64,000 nucleotides of DNA from Pseudomonas putida W15Oct28 (GTDB lineage: Bacteria; Pseudomonadota; Gammaproteobacteria; Pseudomonadales; Pseudomonadaceae): the NCBI RefSeq assembly GCF_000708715.2, contig NZ_JENB01000007.1, forward strand, positions 124,001 to 188,000. Direction: 5' to 3'. Shown in pieces: positions 16,003 to 24,429 of the stretch. The notes below the pieces were generated by a model. That model was not told where the DNA came from, made no database searches, and saw only the letters and a list, made by a program, of their open reading frames with translations. Numbering within the stretch: position 1 is the first letter of the stretch; every line of letters starts with the position of its first letter. Made by a program: the position numbers and the translations under genes.

Positions 16003-18294
16003 ATGATGAAATTGTCTTTGCTGGGCCTGGCCATGGGCCTTGCCAGTCAGGCGGCCCTTGCCGCCCCCTATGCCCCGCCCCTGCAGGACAAGCAGGCGTT
16101 CATCGAGCACCTGATCAGCCAGATGACCGAAGCCGAGAAAATCGGCCAGTTGCGCCTGATCAGCATCGGCCCGGAAATGCCTCACGAAAAGATCCGCGAG
16201 GAAATCGCCGCAGGCCGCATCGGTGGTACCTTCAACTCGCGCACCGCGCCCGAAAACCGCCCGATGCAGGATGCGGCCATGCGCAGCCGCCTGAAGATCC
16301 CGATGTTCTTCGCCTACGACACCATTCACGGCGAACGCACCATTTTCCCGATCGGCCTGGGCATGGCCGCCACCTGGGACATGGACGCCGTCGCCAAGGT
16401 CGGCCGCACGGCCGCCATCGAAGCCTCGGCCGACGCCCTGGACATGACCTTTGCACCGATGGTCGATATCGCCCGCGATCCGCGCTGGGGCCGCACCAGT
16501 GAAGGCTTTGGCGAGGACACCTACCTGACGTCGAGGATCGGCCAGGTGATGGTGCGCTCGTTCCAGGGCAGCAGCCCGGCCAACCCCGACAGCATCATGG
16601 CCATCGTCAAGCACTTCGCCCTGTATGGTGCAGTGGAAGGCGGGCGCGACTACAACACGGTCGATATGAGCCTGCCGAAAATGTACAACGACTACCTGCC
16701 GCCCTACCGCGCCGCGCTCGACGCCGGTGCTGGCGGGGTGATGGTGGCGCTGAACTCGATCAACGGTGTGCCGGCCACCTCCAATACCTGGCTGATGAAC
16801 GACCTGCTGCGCAAGGAGTGGGGCTTCAAGGGCGTGACCATCAGCGACCACGGCGCCATCCAGGAGCTGATCCGTCATGGCGTCGCCCGCGACGGCCGTG
16901 AAGCGGCCAAGCTGGCGATCAAGGCCGGCATCGACATGAGCATGAACGACACCCTGTACGGCGAAGAGCTGCCAGGCCTGCTGAAGTCCGGCGAAGTGAC
17001 CCAGGGCGAACTGGACCAGGCAGTACGCGAAGTGCTCGGCGCCAAGTACGACATGGGCCTGTTCAAGGACCCGTACGTGCGCATCGGCAAAGCCGAAACT
17101 GACCTGAAAGACTATTACGGCAACGACCGCCTGCACCGCGAAGCTGCGCGTGACGTGGCACGCCGCAGCCTGGTACTGCTGGAAAACCGCAACCAGACCC
17201 TGCCGCTGAAAAAGGGCGGCACCATCGCCCTGGTCGGCCCGCTGGCCGATGCGCCGATCGACATGATGGGCAGCTGGGCCGCCGACGGAAAACCCGAGCA
17301 TTCGGTGACTGTGCGCGAAGGGCTGCGCCGCGCCGTGGAAGGCAAGGCCAAGCTGGTCTACGCCAAAGGCTCCAACGTCACGGGCGACAAGGCAATTCTC
17401 GATTACCTGAACTTCCTCAACTTCGATGCCCCGGAAATCGTCGACGACCCGCGCCCGCCTGCGGTGCTGATCGATGAAGCGGTCAAGGCGGCCAGGCAAT
17501 CCGATGTAGTGGTGGCCGTGGTCGGCGAGTCCCGCGGCATGTCCCACGAGTCGTCGAGCCGTACCACCCTGGAAATCCCGGCCAGCCAGCGCGAGCTGAT
17601 CAAGGCCCTCAAGGCCACCGGCAAACCGCTGGTGCTGGTGCTGATGAACGGCCGGCCGCTGTCGATCAGCTGGGAACGCGAGCAGGCCGACGCCATCCTC
17701 GAAACCTGGTTCGCCGGTACCGAGGGCGGTAATGCCATTGCCGACGTGCTGTTTGGCGACTACAACCCGTCCGGCAAGCTGGCCATCACCTTCCCGCGCT
17801 CGGTCGGGCAGATCCCGATGTACTACAACCACACCCGCATCGGTCGGCCGTTCACCCCTGGCAAGCCGGGCAACTACACCTCGCAGTACTTTGAAGAGCC
17901 CAACGGCCCGCTGTACCCGTTCGGCTATGGCCTGAGCTACAGCAGCTTCGAGCTGTCGGGCCTGACGCTGTCGAACAAGGACCTCAAGCGCGGCGACACA
18001 CTGGAGGCCAAGGTGACGGTGGCGAATACCGGCAAGGTAGCCGGCGAGACCGTGGTACAGCTGTACCTGCAAGACGTGTCGGCGTCGATGAGCCGCCCGG
18101 TCAAGGAACTGAAGAACTTCCAGAAGCTGATGCTCAAGCCGGGCGAGTCGCGCACCTTGACCTTCCGCATCAGCGAAGAAGACCTGAAGTTCTACAATGG
18201 CCAGCTACAACGGGTTGCCGAACCAGGGGAATTCAATGTCCAGGTCGGGCTGGATTCCCAGGCGGTGCAGCAGCAGAGCTTCGAACTGCTGTAA
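16003..18294 (+). CDS. bglX: Periplasmic beta-glucosidase, GH3
   Basis: A 763-residue glycoside hydrolase family 3 enzyme with a signal peptide (MKLSLLGLAMGLASQAALA, cleavage before APYAPPLQ), so periplasmic. Domain order: GH3 N-domain (KIGQLRLISIG; DYNTVDMSLPK; nucleophile Asp in GVTISDHGAIQEL near residue 285), GH3 C-domain (VVGESRGMSHESS; GNAIADVLFGDYNPSGKLAITFPRS in the middle), and a C-terminal fibronectin-III-like domain (YPFGYGLSYSSFELS; GETVVQLYLQD). It hydrolyses beta-glucosides. Start could be 16003 or the next ATG at 16006; a TTG at 16000 is unlikely. Monocistronic; followed by a REP pair. Confidence 0.95.
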   Translation: MMKLSLLGLAMGLASQAALAAPYAPPLQDKQAFIEHLISQMTEAEKIGQLRLISIGPEMPHEKIREEIAAGRIGGTFNSRTAPENRPMQDAAMRSRLKIPMFFAYDTIHGERTIFPIGLGMAATWDMDAVAKVGRTAAIEASADALDMTFAPMVDIARDPRWGRTSEGFGEDTYLTSRIGQVMVRSFQGSSPANPDSIMAIVKHFALYGAVEGGRDYNTVDMSLPKMYNDYLPPYRAALDAGAGGVMVALNSINGVPATSNTWLMNDLLRKEWGFKGVTISDHGAIQELIRHGVARDGREAAKLAIKAGIDMSMNDTLYGEELPGLLKSGEVTQGELDQAVREVLGAKYDMGLFKDPYVRIGKAETDLKDYYGNDRLHREAARDVARRSLVLLENRNQTLPLKKGGTIALVGPLADAPIDMMGSWAADGKPEHSVTVREGLRRAVEGKAKLVYAKGSNVTGDKAILDYLNFLNFDAPEIVDDPRPPAVLIDEAVKAARQSDVVVAVVGESRGMSHESSSRTTLEIPASQRELIKALKATGKPLVLVLMNGRPLSISWEREQADAILETWFAGTEGGNAIADVLFGDYNPSGKLAITFPRSVGQIPMYYNHTRIGRPFTPGKPGNYTSQYFEEPNGPLYPFGYGLSYSSFELSGLTLSNKDLKRGDTLEAKVTVANTGKVAGETVVQLYLQDVSASMSRPVKELKNFQKLMLKPGESRTLTFRISEEDLKFYNGQLQRVAEPGEFNVQVGLDSQAVQQQSFELL

Positions 18295-18307
18295 CTGAAA
18301 GGTAGCC

Positions 18308-18412
18308 TGTACCGGCCCTTTCGCGGGCTTGCCCGCTCCCACAGGTACTGCACAGCTCCATCGGGCTGTGAGTATCCTGTGGGAGCGGGCAAGCCCGCGA
18401 AGGGGCCGGGCC
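18308..18412. repeat. Paired inverted REP element, type A
   Basis: Arms CCGGCCCTTTCGCGGGCTTG followed by CCCGCTCCCACAGG and the inverse CCTGTGGGAGCGGGCAAGCC, between bglX and dctB. The dctB reading frame stays open through it, but this is not coding. Confidence 0.92.
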
Positions 18413-18439
18413 CGATATCCCATTACCGGATCCGCCCCA

Positions 18440-20197
18440 ATGCCCTTTTCCTTTCGCGCCCTGCGTCTGGGGCTGATCACCCTGCTGATCGTGCTGGGTA
18501 CCGTCCTCAGTGCCGGTTGGGCCATGCACCAGGCCAAGCGCCAGGCCATGGAAGACGACGCCCAGCGTGCCAGCCAGCAGTTGGGCCTGTACGCCAATAC
18601 CCTGCACACTCTGATCGACCGCTACCGCGCCCTGCCTGCCGTGCTGGCACTGGACCCGGAGCTGATCGCCGCCCTGCGCGACCCGGTCAGCGAACAGGTG
18701 CAGGACGCCCTGAACCGCAAGCTTGAGCGCATCAACGGCGCCGCGAACTCCTCCACCCTCGAACTGCTCGACCGCACCGGCCTGGCCATCGCCGCCAGCA
18801 ACTGGCGGCTGCCCAGCAGCTACGTCGGTTCCAACTACGGCTTCAGGCCCTACTTCAAGCAAACCCGCAGCCAGGGCAGTGGCCGCTTTTATGCCGTGGG
18901 CGTGACCAGTGGCGTGCCGGGCTACTTCCTCGCCAGCGCGGTGAACGACGAGCATGGCCGCTTCCTTGGTGCCATGGTGGTGAAGCTGGAGTTCCCCGAA
19001 CTGGAACGCGAGTGGCGCCAGGGCAGCGACATCCTGCTGGTGAGCGACGCCCGCGGCATCACCTTCATCTCCAACCAGGACGGCTGGCGCTACCGCGAGC
19101 TGCAACCGCTCAGTGGTGCCGACCGTGCCGAGCTCGCAGAAACCCGCCAGTACGACAAGCAGCCACTGGTGCCCCTGCAGCACCAGGCGCTGACCCGTTT
19201 TGCCGCCAACAGCACCCTAAGCCGCGTGCAAGGCCCGGAAGGCAGTACCGAGTATTTGTGGGAAAGCCTGCCACTGGAGGGCGAAGACTGGACCTTGCAC
19301 CTCCTGCGCAAACCGCAGGTCACTGCCGACGGCCGCAATGCCGCCTTGGGCGCCGCCGCCGTGTGGCTGAGCCTGGTGTTCGCCGCGCTGTTCGTCAGCC
19401 AGCGGCTGCGCCTGGCGCGCCTGCGCCAGCGCAGCCGCGAAGAGCTCAAGCGCCAGGTCGAGGAACGCACCCGCGAGCTGCGTACCGCTCAAGAGGGCCT
19501 GGTGCAATCCGCCAAGCTGGCGGCGCTCGGGCAGATGTCGGCAGCCATGGCCCACGAAATCAACCAGCCGCTGACCACCCAGCGCATGCAACTGGAAACC
19601 CTGCGCCTGCTGCTCGACCATGGCCGCCATGACGAAGCGCGCCAGGCCTTGGAGCCACTGGAGCAGATGCTGACACGCATGGCCGCGCTCACCAGCCACC
19701 TGAAAACCTTTGCCCGCAACAGCCCGGTCGGCCTGCGCGAGCGCCTCGACCTGGCCACCGTGGTCGACCAGGCCCTGCACCTGCTGGAAACCCGCATTCG
19801 CAGCGAAGAGGTAGAGGTTGCCCTGTACCTGGCGCGCCCGGCCTGGGTACGCGGCGATGCCATTCGCCTTGAGCAAGTGCTGATCAACCTGTTGCGCAAT
19901 GCCCTCGACGCCATGGCCGACAAGCGCTACAAACGCCTGGAGGTCCGCATCGAACTCGACGGCGAGCAGTGGCGCCTGAGTGTGCTGGATTCGGGTGGCG
20001 GCATTGCCGAGGCCAACCTGGCCAAGGTCTTCGACCCGTTCTTCACCACCAAACCGGTGGGCGAAGGCCTGGGCCTGGGCCTGGCCATTTCCTATGGCAT
20101 CGTCCACGAGGCCGGTGGCCAGCTGCAGGCCGAAAACCTGCCCGGTGGTGCACGCTTGAGCCTTACCCTGCCCCGTGACCTGGAGCCTGTATGTTGA
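18440..20197 (+). CDS. dctB: Dicarboxylate sensor histidine kinase (DctB/MifS family)
   Basis: A 585-residue inner-membrane kinase: membrane segment about 8-28, periplasmic double PAS-like (dCache) sensor about 30-295 with SNYGFRPYFKQTR and AVGVTSGVPGYFLAS typical of DctB, membrane segment about 303-320, coiled coil 325-355, HisKA with phosphorylated His372 in MAHEINQPLTTQRM, and HATPase with the N-box NLLRNALDAM, SGGGI and FFTTKPVGEGLGLGL. The ATG at 18440 begins right after the REP pair. It overlaps dctD by 7 bp. The neighbouring target is a C5-dicarboxylate-type permease, so MifS (2-oxoglutarate/glutarate sensing) is as good a name as DctB. Confidence 0.9.
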   Translation: MPFSFRALRLGLITLLIVLGTVLSAGWAMHQAKRQAMEDDAQRASQQLGLYANTLHTLIDRYRALPAVLALDPELIAALRDPVSEQVQDALNRKLERINGAANSSTLELLDRTGLAIAASNWRLPSSYVGSNYGFRPYFKQTRSQGSGRFYAVGVTSGVPGYFLASAVNDEHGRFLGAMVVKLEFPELEREWRQGSDILLVSDARGITFISNQDGWRYRELQPLSGADRAELAETRQYDKQPLVPLQHQALTRFAANSTLSRVQGPEGSTEYLWESLPLEGEDWTLHLLRKPQVTADGRNAALGAAAVWLSLVFAALFVSQRLRLARLRQRSREELKRQVEERTRELRTAQEGLVQSAKLAALGQMSAAMAHEINQPLTTQRMQLETLRLLLDHGRHDEARQALEPLEQMLTRMAALTSHLKTFARNSPVGLRERLDLATVVDQALHLLETRIRSEEVEVALYLARPAWVRGDAIRLEQVLINLLRNALDAMADKRYKRLEVRIELDGEQWRLSVLDSGGGIAEANLAKVFDPFFTTKPVGEGLGLGLAISYGIVHEAGGQLQAENLPGGARLSLTLPRDLEPVC

Positions 20198-21525
20198 ATT
20201 CAGTGATCGTCGTCGATGATGAAGCCAGTATCCGCACGGCGGTCGAGCAATGGCTGAGCCTGTCCGGCTTCAGTGTGCAACTGTTCGCGCGTGCCGAAGA
20301 GTGCCTGGCGCACCTGCCGCAGCACTTTCCCGGGGTAATCATCAGCGATGTGCGCATGCCGGGCATGGATGGCCTGCAACTGCTCGAACGCCTGCAGGTG
20401 GACGACCCCGACTTGCCAGTGATCTTGCTGACCGGCCACGGCGACGTCCCCATGGCAGTGGAGGCCATGCGCAGTGGCGCCTACGACTTCCTCGAAAAGC
20501 CCTTCACCCCGCAGCACCTGCTGGGCAGCCTGCGCCGTGCCCTGGAAAAGCGCCAACTGGTGCTGGAAAACCGCCGGCTGCACGAACAGGCAGATCTCAA
20601 GTCCCGCCTGGAAGGCACCTTGCTGGGCATGTCACAGGGCCTGCAACAGCTGCGCCGACAAGTACTGGAGCTGGCCAGCCTGCCGGTCAACGTGCTGATC
20701 CGTGGCGAAACCGGCAGCGGCAAGGAACGCGTGGCCCGCTGCCTGCACGATTTTGGGCCGCGCGCCGGCAAACCCTTCGTCGCGCTCAACTGCGCGGCCA
20801 TCCCTGAGGCGCTGTTCGAGGCCGAGCTGTTCGGCCATGAAAGCGGCGCCTTCACCGGCGCCCAGGGGAAGCGCATTGGCAAGCTGGAGTACGCCAACGG
20901 TGGCACGGTGTTTCTCGACGAAATCGAGAGCATGCCGCTGGCGCAACAGGCCAAGCTGTTGCGCGTGATCCAGGAGCAGAAGCTGGAGCGCCTGGGTGCG
21001 AACCAGAGCATCAGCGTCGACCTGCGTGTCATTGCCGCGACCAAGCCCGACCTGCTCGAAGAAGCCCGCGCCGGGCGCTTTCGCGAAGACCTTGCGTATC
21101 GCCTGAATGTGGCCGAGCTGCGCTTGGCGCCGCTGCGTGAGCGGCGTGAGGACATTCCCTTGCTGTTCGAGCACTTTGCCCGCGCTGCTGGCGAAAAGCT
21201 TGGCCGCGCCGCCCCGCTGCTGTCGGGTGTACAACTGGCACAGCTGCTGTCCCATGACTGGCCGGGCAACGTGCGTGAGCTGGCCAATGCGGCAGAACGG
21301 CATGCATTGGGGCTGAGTTCGCCGAACATCGAAGCGGCACCTGCGGGGCAGTCGCTGGGCGAACAGATGGAAGCGTTCGAAGCGCAATGCTTGCGCGCGG
21401 CGCTGCGTCAGCATGGCGGGGCTATCAGCGCGGTGATGGAGGCGTTGCAGCTGCCTCGGCGCACGCTTAACGAAAAGATGCAGCGGCATGGGTTGGTGCG
21501 CGAGGATTTTGTCGGGCGCGAATGA
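20191..21525 (+). CDS. dctD: Sigma-54-dependent response regulator (DctD/MifR family)
   Basis: A 444-residue NtrC-type activator: receiver domain 1-120 with phospho-acceptor Asp53 (ISDVRMPGMDGLQ), AAA+ domain about 140-370 with Walker A GETGSGKE (172-179), the sigma-54 contact loop GAFTGA (219-224), Walker B GGTVFLDEIESM and arginine-finger region, then a Fis-type HTH (ALRQHGGAISAVMEALQLPRRTL). Translationally coupled to dctB by a 7-bp overlap. It should activate the sigma-54 promoter found 180 bp downstream, in front of the permease gene, by binding the two repeats right after its own stop codon. Confidence 0.92.
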   Translation: MLNSVIVVDDEASIRTAVEQWLSLSGFSVQLFARAEECLAHLPQHFPGVIISDVRMPGMDGLQLLERLQVDDPDLPVILLTGHGDVPMAVEAMRSGAYDFLEKPFTPQHLLGSLRRALEKRQLVLENRRLHEQADLKSRLEGTLLGMSQGLQQLRRQVLELASLPVNVLIRGETGSGKERVARCLHDFGPRAGKPFVALNCAAIPEALFEAELFGHESGAFTGAQGKRIGKLEYANGGTVFLDEIESMPLAQQAKLLRVIQEQKLERLGANQSISVDLRVIAATKPDLLEEARAGRFREDLAYRLNVAELRLAPLRERREDIPLLFEHFARAAGEKLGRAAPLLSGVQLAQLLSHDWPGNVRELANAAERHALGLSSPNIEAAPAGQSLGEQMEAFEAQCLRAALRQHGGAISAVMEALQLPRRTLNEKMQRHGLVREDFVGRE

Positions 21526-21573
21526 GCGGAAATCCGCTTATGGGCATGGATTGATAGGCGAGAATTCGCTTAT
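21525..21573 (+). promoter_or_regulatory. Tandem candidate DctD/MifR upstream activator sites
   Basis: Two related 17-bp palindromic units, AGCGGAAATCCGCTTAT (21525-21541) and GGCGAGAATTCGCTTAT (21557-21573), spaced 32 bp start to start (three helical turns), about 140-190 bp upstream of a sigma-54 promoter. Position and tandem form fit enhancer sites for the adjacent regulator. Confidence 0.6.
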
Positions 21574-21583
21574 CACTCAAGAT

Positions 21584-21634
21584 TTTGGGGCTGCTTTGCA
21601 GCCCATCGCGACACAAGGCCGCTCCTACAAGGGG
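21584..21634 (+). repeat. Single REP element, type B
   Basis: One arm only: GGGGCTGCTTTGCAGCCCAT followed by CGCGACACAAGGCCGCTCCTACA. No inverse partner lies downstream. It sits between the putative activator sites and the sigma-54 promoter. Confidence 0.8.
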
Positions 21635-21703
21635 CGATGTAAAGCTGCTATATCGCGGGTTTTGGGGCATGCGGCGCCCTCAAATGAATCACGCCGCACC
21701 CAT

Positions 21704-21720
21704 TTGGCACACCTTCTGCA
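21704..21720 (+). promoter_or_regulatory. Sigma-54 (RpoN) promoter of the permease gene
   Basis: TTGGCACACCTTCTGCA: GG at 21706-21707 and GC at 21718-21719 with the required 10-bp gap, matching TTGGCAC-N5-TTGCA with one mismatch. The predicted transcription start is about 45 bp before the permease ATG. Confidence 0.8.
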
Positions 21721-21779
21721 ATTGCCTTGGCAAGCTGCGCCACGGCGCGCTCCACAAAAACAACGAGAAGGTATCCCTG

Positions 21780-23099
21780 ATGGATAACGCCACCTCCCTG
21801 CCCGCTGGGGCGGCCACTGCGCCTGCCGCAGAAAAAACCACCGCCAGCCGTTTGAAGTCGATCTTCAGCGGGTCCATCGGCAACATGGTCGAATGGTACG
21901 ACTGGTACGTCTACGCCGCATTCTCGCTGTACTTCGCCAAGGCCTTCTTCCCGGCCGGTGACTCCACCGCACAATTGCTCAACACCGCTGCGATCTTCGC
22001 CGTGGGCTTCCTCATGCGCCCGATCGGTGGCTGGCTGATGGGCCTGTACGCCGACCGCAAAGGCCGCAAGGCCGCGCTGATGGCTTCGGTACTGCTGATG
22101 TGCGCCGGCTCGCTGGTCATTGCCCTGACCCCGGGCTATGAAACCATCGGCGTTGCCGCTCCGGTCCTGCTGGTCATCGCACGCCTGCTACAAGGCCTGT
22201 CGGTGGGTGGCGAATACGGCACCTCGGCCACCTACCTCAGCGAAATGGCCAGCAAGGAACGCCGTGGCTTCTTCTCCAGCTTCCAGTACGTGACCCTGAT
22301 CTCCGGCCAGCTCATCGCCCTGGCGGTACTGATCGTCCTGCAGCAGACCCTGACCACAGAGCAGCTGTATTCCTGGGGCTGGCGCGTGCCGTTCGTGATC
22401 GGTGCGCTGTGCGCCGTGGTTGCCCTGTACCTGCGTCGCGGCATGGAAGAAACCGCCTCGTTCACCAAGAAGGAAAAGGCCAAGGAAAGCCTGATGCGCA
22501 CCCTGCTGCGCCACCCCAAGGAACTGATGACCGTGGTCGGCCTGACCATGGGCGGCACCCTGGCCTTCTACACCTACACCACCTACATGCAGAAGTACCT
22601 GGTCAACACCGTGGGCATGAGCATCAGCGACTCGACCACCATCTCGGCCGCCACGCTGTTCCTGTTCATGTGCTTGCAGCCGGTGATCGGCGGCCTGTCC
22701 GACAAGATCGGCCGACGCCCGATCCTGATCGCCTTCGGTGTGCTCGGTACCCTGTTCACCGTACCGATCCTCAGCACCCTGCACACCATCGAGACCTGGT
22801 GGGGCGCGTTCTTCCTGATCATGGCGGCGCTGATCATCGTCAGCGGCTACACCTCGATCAACGCCGTGGTCAAGGCAGAGCTGTTCCCAACAGAAATCCG
22901 CGCCCTGGGTGTGGGCCTGCCGTACGCCCTGACCGTGTCGATCTTCGGCGGCACCGCCGAATACGTGGCACTGTGGTTCAAGAGCGCTGGCATGGAGAGC
23001 GGCTACTACTGGTACGTCACCGCCTGCATCGCCTGTTCGCTGCTGGTTTACGCGACCATGAAGGACACCAAGCAGCACTCGCGGATTACCACTGATTGA
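21780..23099 (+). CDS. kgtP: MFS metabolite:H+ symporter, 2-oxoglutarate permease-like
   Basis: A 439-residue, 12-segment inner-membrane symporter of the MHS subfamily. Signatures: FSGSIGNMVEWYDWYVYAAF near residue 25, [20 protein letters not shown] near residue 80, and [17 protein letters not shown] near residue 140. The nearest known family member is KgtP (2-oxoglutarate permease); sigma-54 control beside DctBD/MifSR-type genes supports a C4- or C5-dicarboxylate substrate. The ATG at 21780 has GAGAAGG 9 bp upstream; the frame upstream is intergenic. A strong terminator follows. Confidence 0.9.
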   Translation: MDNATSLPAGAATAPAAEKTTASRLKSIFSGSIGNMVEWYDWYVYAAFSLYFAKAFFPAGDSTAQLLNTAAIFAVGFLMRPIGGWLMGLYADRKGRKAALMASVLLMCAGSLVIALTPGYETIGVAAPVLLVIARLLQGLSVGGEYGTSATYLSEMASKERRGFFSSFQYVTLISGQLIALAVLIVLQQTLTTEQLYSWGWRVPFVIGALCAVVALYLRRGMEETASFTKKEKAKESLMRTLLRHPKELMTVVGLTMGGTLAFYTYTTYMQKYLVNTVGMSISDSTTISAATLFLFMCLQPVIGGLSDKIGRRPILIAFGVLGTLFTVPILSTLHTIETWWGAFFLIMAALIIVSGYTSINAVVKAELFPTEIRALGVGLPYALTVSIFGGTAEYVALWFKSAGMESGYYWYVTACIACSLLVYATMKDTKQHSRITTD

Positions 23100-23118
23100 C
23101 GCTGGCCGGGCAATATTG

Positions 23119-23153
23119 AAAGGGGCGCTCCATTGCATGGGGCGCCCCTTTTT
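23119..23153 (+). terminator. Intrinsic terminator of the permease gene
   Basis: GAAAGGGGCGC, a 12-nt loop, then GCGCCCCTTTTTC: a GC-rich stem with a T run, 20 bp after the stop. Confidence 0.88.
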
Positions 23154-23172
23154 CATGACTCTCGACAACCTG

Positions 23173-23274
23173 TGAGCCGATTGATGGAGCTATTCGGCTC
23201 ACAGGTTGAGCCGAATAACGCTATTATTCGGCTCACTCAATGAGCCGAATAGCCGGCTTATTCGGCTCACAGGA
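23173..23274 (+). promoter_or_regulatory. Three tandem 34-bp inverted-repeat units upstream of fic
   Basis: Six half-sites alternate in orientation: TGAGCCGAT at 23173, TATTCGGCTCA at 23191, TGAGCCGAATA at 23207, TATTCGGCTCA at 23225, TGAGCCGAATA at 23241 and TATTCGGCTCA at 23259. Start-to-start spacing is 18, 16, 18, 16, 18 bp, so three units of exactly 34 bp (TGAGCCGAATA-N7-TATTCGGCTCA-N5). The array ends 15 bp before the fic ATG, where the ribosome site would be. It looks like a multi-site operator. Confidence 0.75.
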
Positions 23275-23289
23275 TGAATCGGCACAATT

Positions 23290-24429
23290 ATGAACAGCCC
23301 TTTGTGGATCTGGCAGCAGCCTGCCTGGCCCCAATTCACATGGCAAAACGAAGCCATCGCCCCACTCCTGCGCAACTGCATCGACATGCAAGGGCGTCTG
23401 CTGGGCAAGATCGGCAGCGTCGATGAGCTCAGCGAGTGCCAGAACATGCTGGATACGCTGCTGCAAAACATCGTCACTTCCTCGGCAATCGAAGGTGAAC
23501 AGTTGAATGTGGGCTCAGTCCGTTCTTCTCTTGCCCGCCGGCTGGGCATGGAAGAACAGGGCGCTACCAGTGCCCGCAGTGAAGGGCTGGCGGAACTGAT
23601 GCTGGATGCAACGAAGGGGTATGACCGACCGCTGACCCTGCAGCGTCTGTTCACTTGGCACCAGTGGCTATTCCCGTTGGAGCAAGGCACCTTGAGCAAG
23701 GCGGTGCTGGTCGGCCAGTTACGTGATGAAGTGCCGATGCAGGTGATCTCTGGTCGCCTGGACAAGCCCACCGTGCATTTCCAGGCACCACCGCGCGATG
23801 GTCTTGAACCACAGCTCGCGGCGTTTCTCGACTGGTTTGCCAACAGCCTCGATATCGCCGGGCTGGACCCGCTACTACGCGCCGGTATTGCCCACTTCTG
23901 GTTTGTCACGCTGCATCCGTTTGACGATGGCAATGGTCGACTGACCCGGGCGATCACCGACCTGGCGCTGGCTCAAGGTGAGCGCCAGGCCATTCGCTTC
24001 TATGCCATGTCCGCCAGCATCCTCGAAGACAGGGCCGGCTATTATCAGGTCCTGGAGAGCAGCCAGAAAGGCGATCTGGATATCACCCGCTGGTTGTCCT
24101 GGTTCCTTGCCACGTTGCTGCGCAGCTTCGAACAGGCACTGGCAAACATCGACCGGATACTGGCCAAGGCCAGGTTCTGGCAGGCGCATCGCGCAGATGG
24201 CTTGCTGCCCGAACAGGTCAAGGTGCTCAACAGGTTGCTTGATGGCGGCCCCCGCGGTTTCGAGGAAGGCATCAGCGCCACGCAGTACCAGGCAGTGGCA
24301 AAGGTTTCCAAGGCCACTGCGACCCGCCACCTTACCGACCTGCTCGACAAGGCTTGTCTGGTTCGCTTGCCAGCCGGGGGCCGCAGTACCCGCTATCGCA
24401 TCAACACTCAGGACATCTCCAACGCCTGA
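23290..24429 (+). CDS. Fic-domain AMPylase with DUF4172 N-domain and C-terminal HTH
   Basis: A 379-residue cytoplasmic protein. The N-terminal DUF4172-like region (WIWQQPAWPQFTWQNEAIAP) is followed by an inhibitory motif S64-AIEG (SxxxEG, class II auto-inhibited Fic) and the Fic core HPFDDGNGR (residues 209-217) with catalytic His209 and Arg217 intact. The C-terminal about 70 residues (FEEGISATQYQAVAKVSKAT, then ATRHLTDLLDKACLVRL) form a winged HTH. Fic enzymes transfer AMP from ATP to target proteins; the target is unknown. The HTH and the 34-bp operator array just upstream suggest autoregulation. Its end overlaps the convergent next gene by 22 bp. Confidence 0.92.
   Translation: MNSPLWIWQQPAWPQFTWQNEAIAPLLRNCIDMQGRLLGKIGSVDELSECQNMLDTLLQNIVTSSAIEGEQLNVGSVRSSLARRLGMEEQGATSARSEGLAELMLDATKGYDRPLTLQRLFTWHQWLFPLEQGTLSKAVLVGQLRDEVPMQVISGRLDKPTVHFQAPPRDGLEPQLAAFLDWFANSLDIAGLDPLLRAGIAHFWFVTLHPFDDGNGRLTRAITDLALAQGERQAIRFYAMSASILEDRAGYYQVLESSQKGDLDITRWLSWFLATLLRSFEQALANIDRILAKARFWQAHRADGLLPEQVKVLNRLLDGGPRGFEEGISATQYQAVAKVSKATATRHLTDLLDKACLVRLPAGGRSTRYRINTQDISNA

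Noticed and set aside
18329..18440. N-terminal extension of dctB through the REP pair
   Set aside because: The extension translates REP sequence (ASPRRGR-type peptide seen at several REP loci); the transmembrane start at 18440 is the real one. The same applies to the Mpo1-like and MFS genes.
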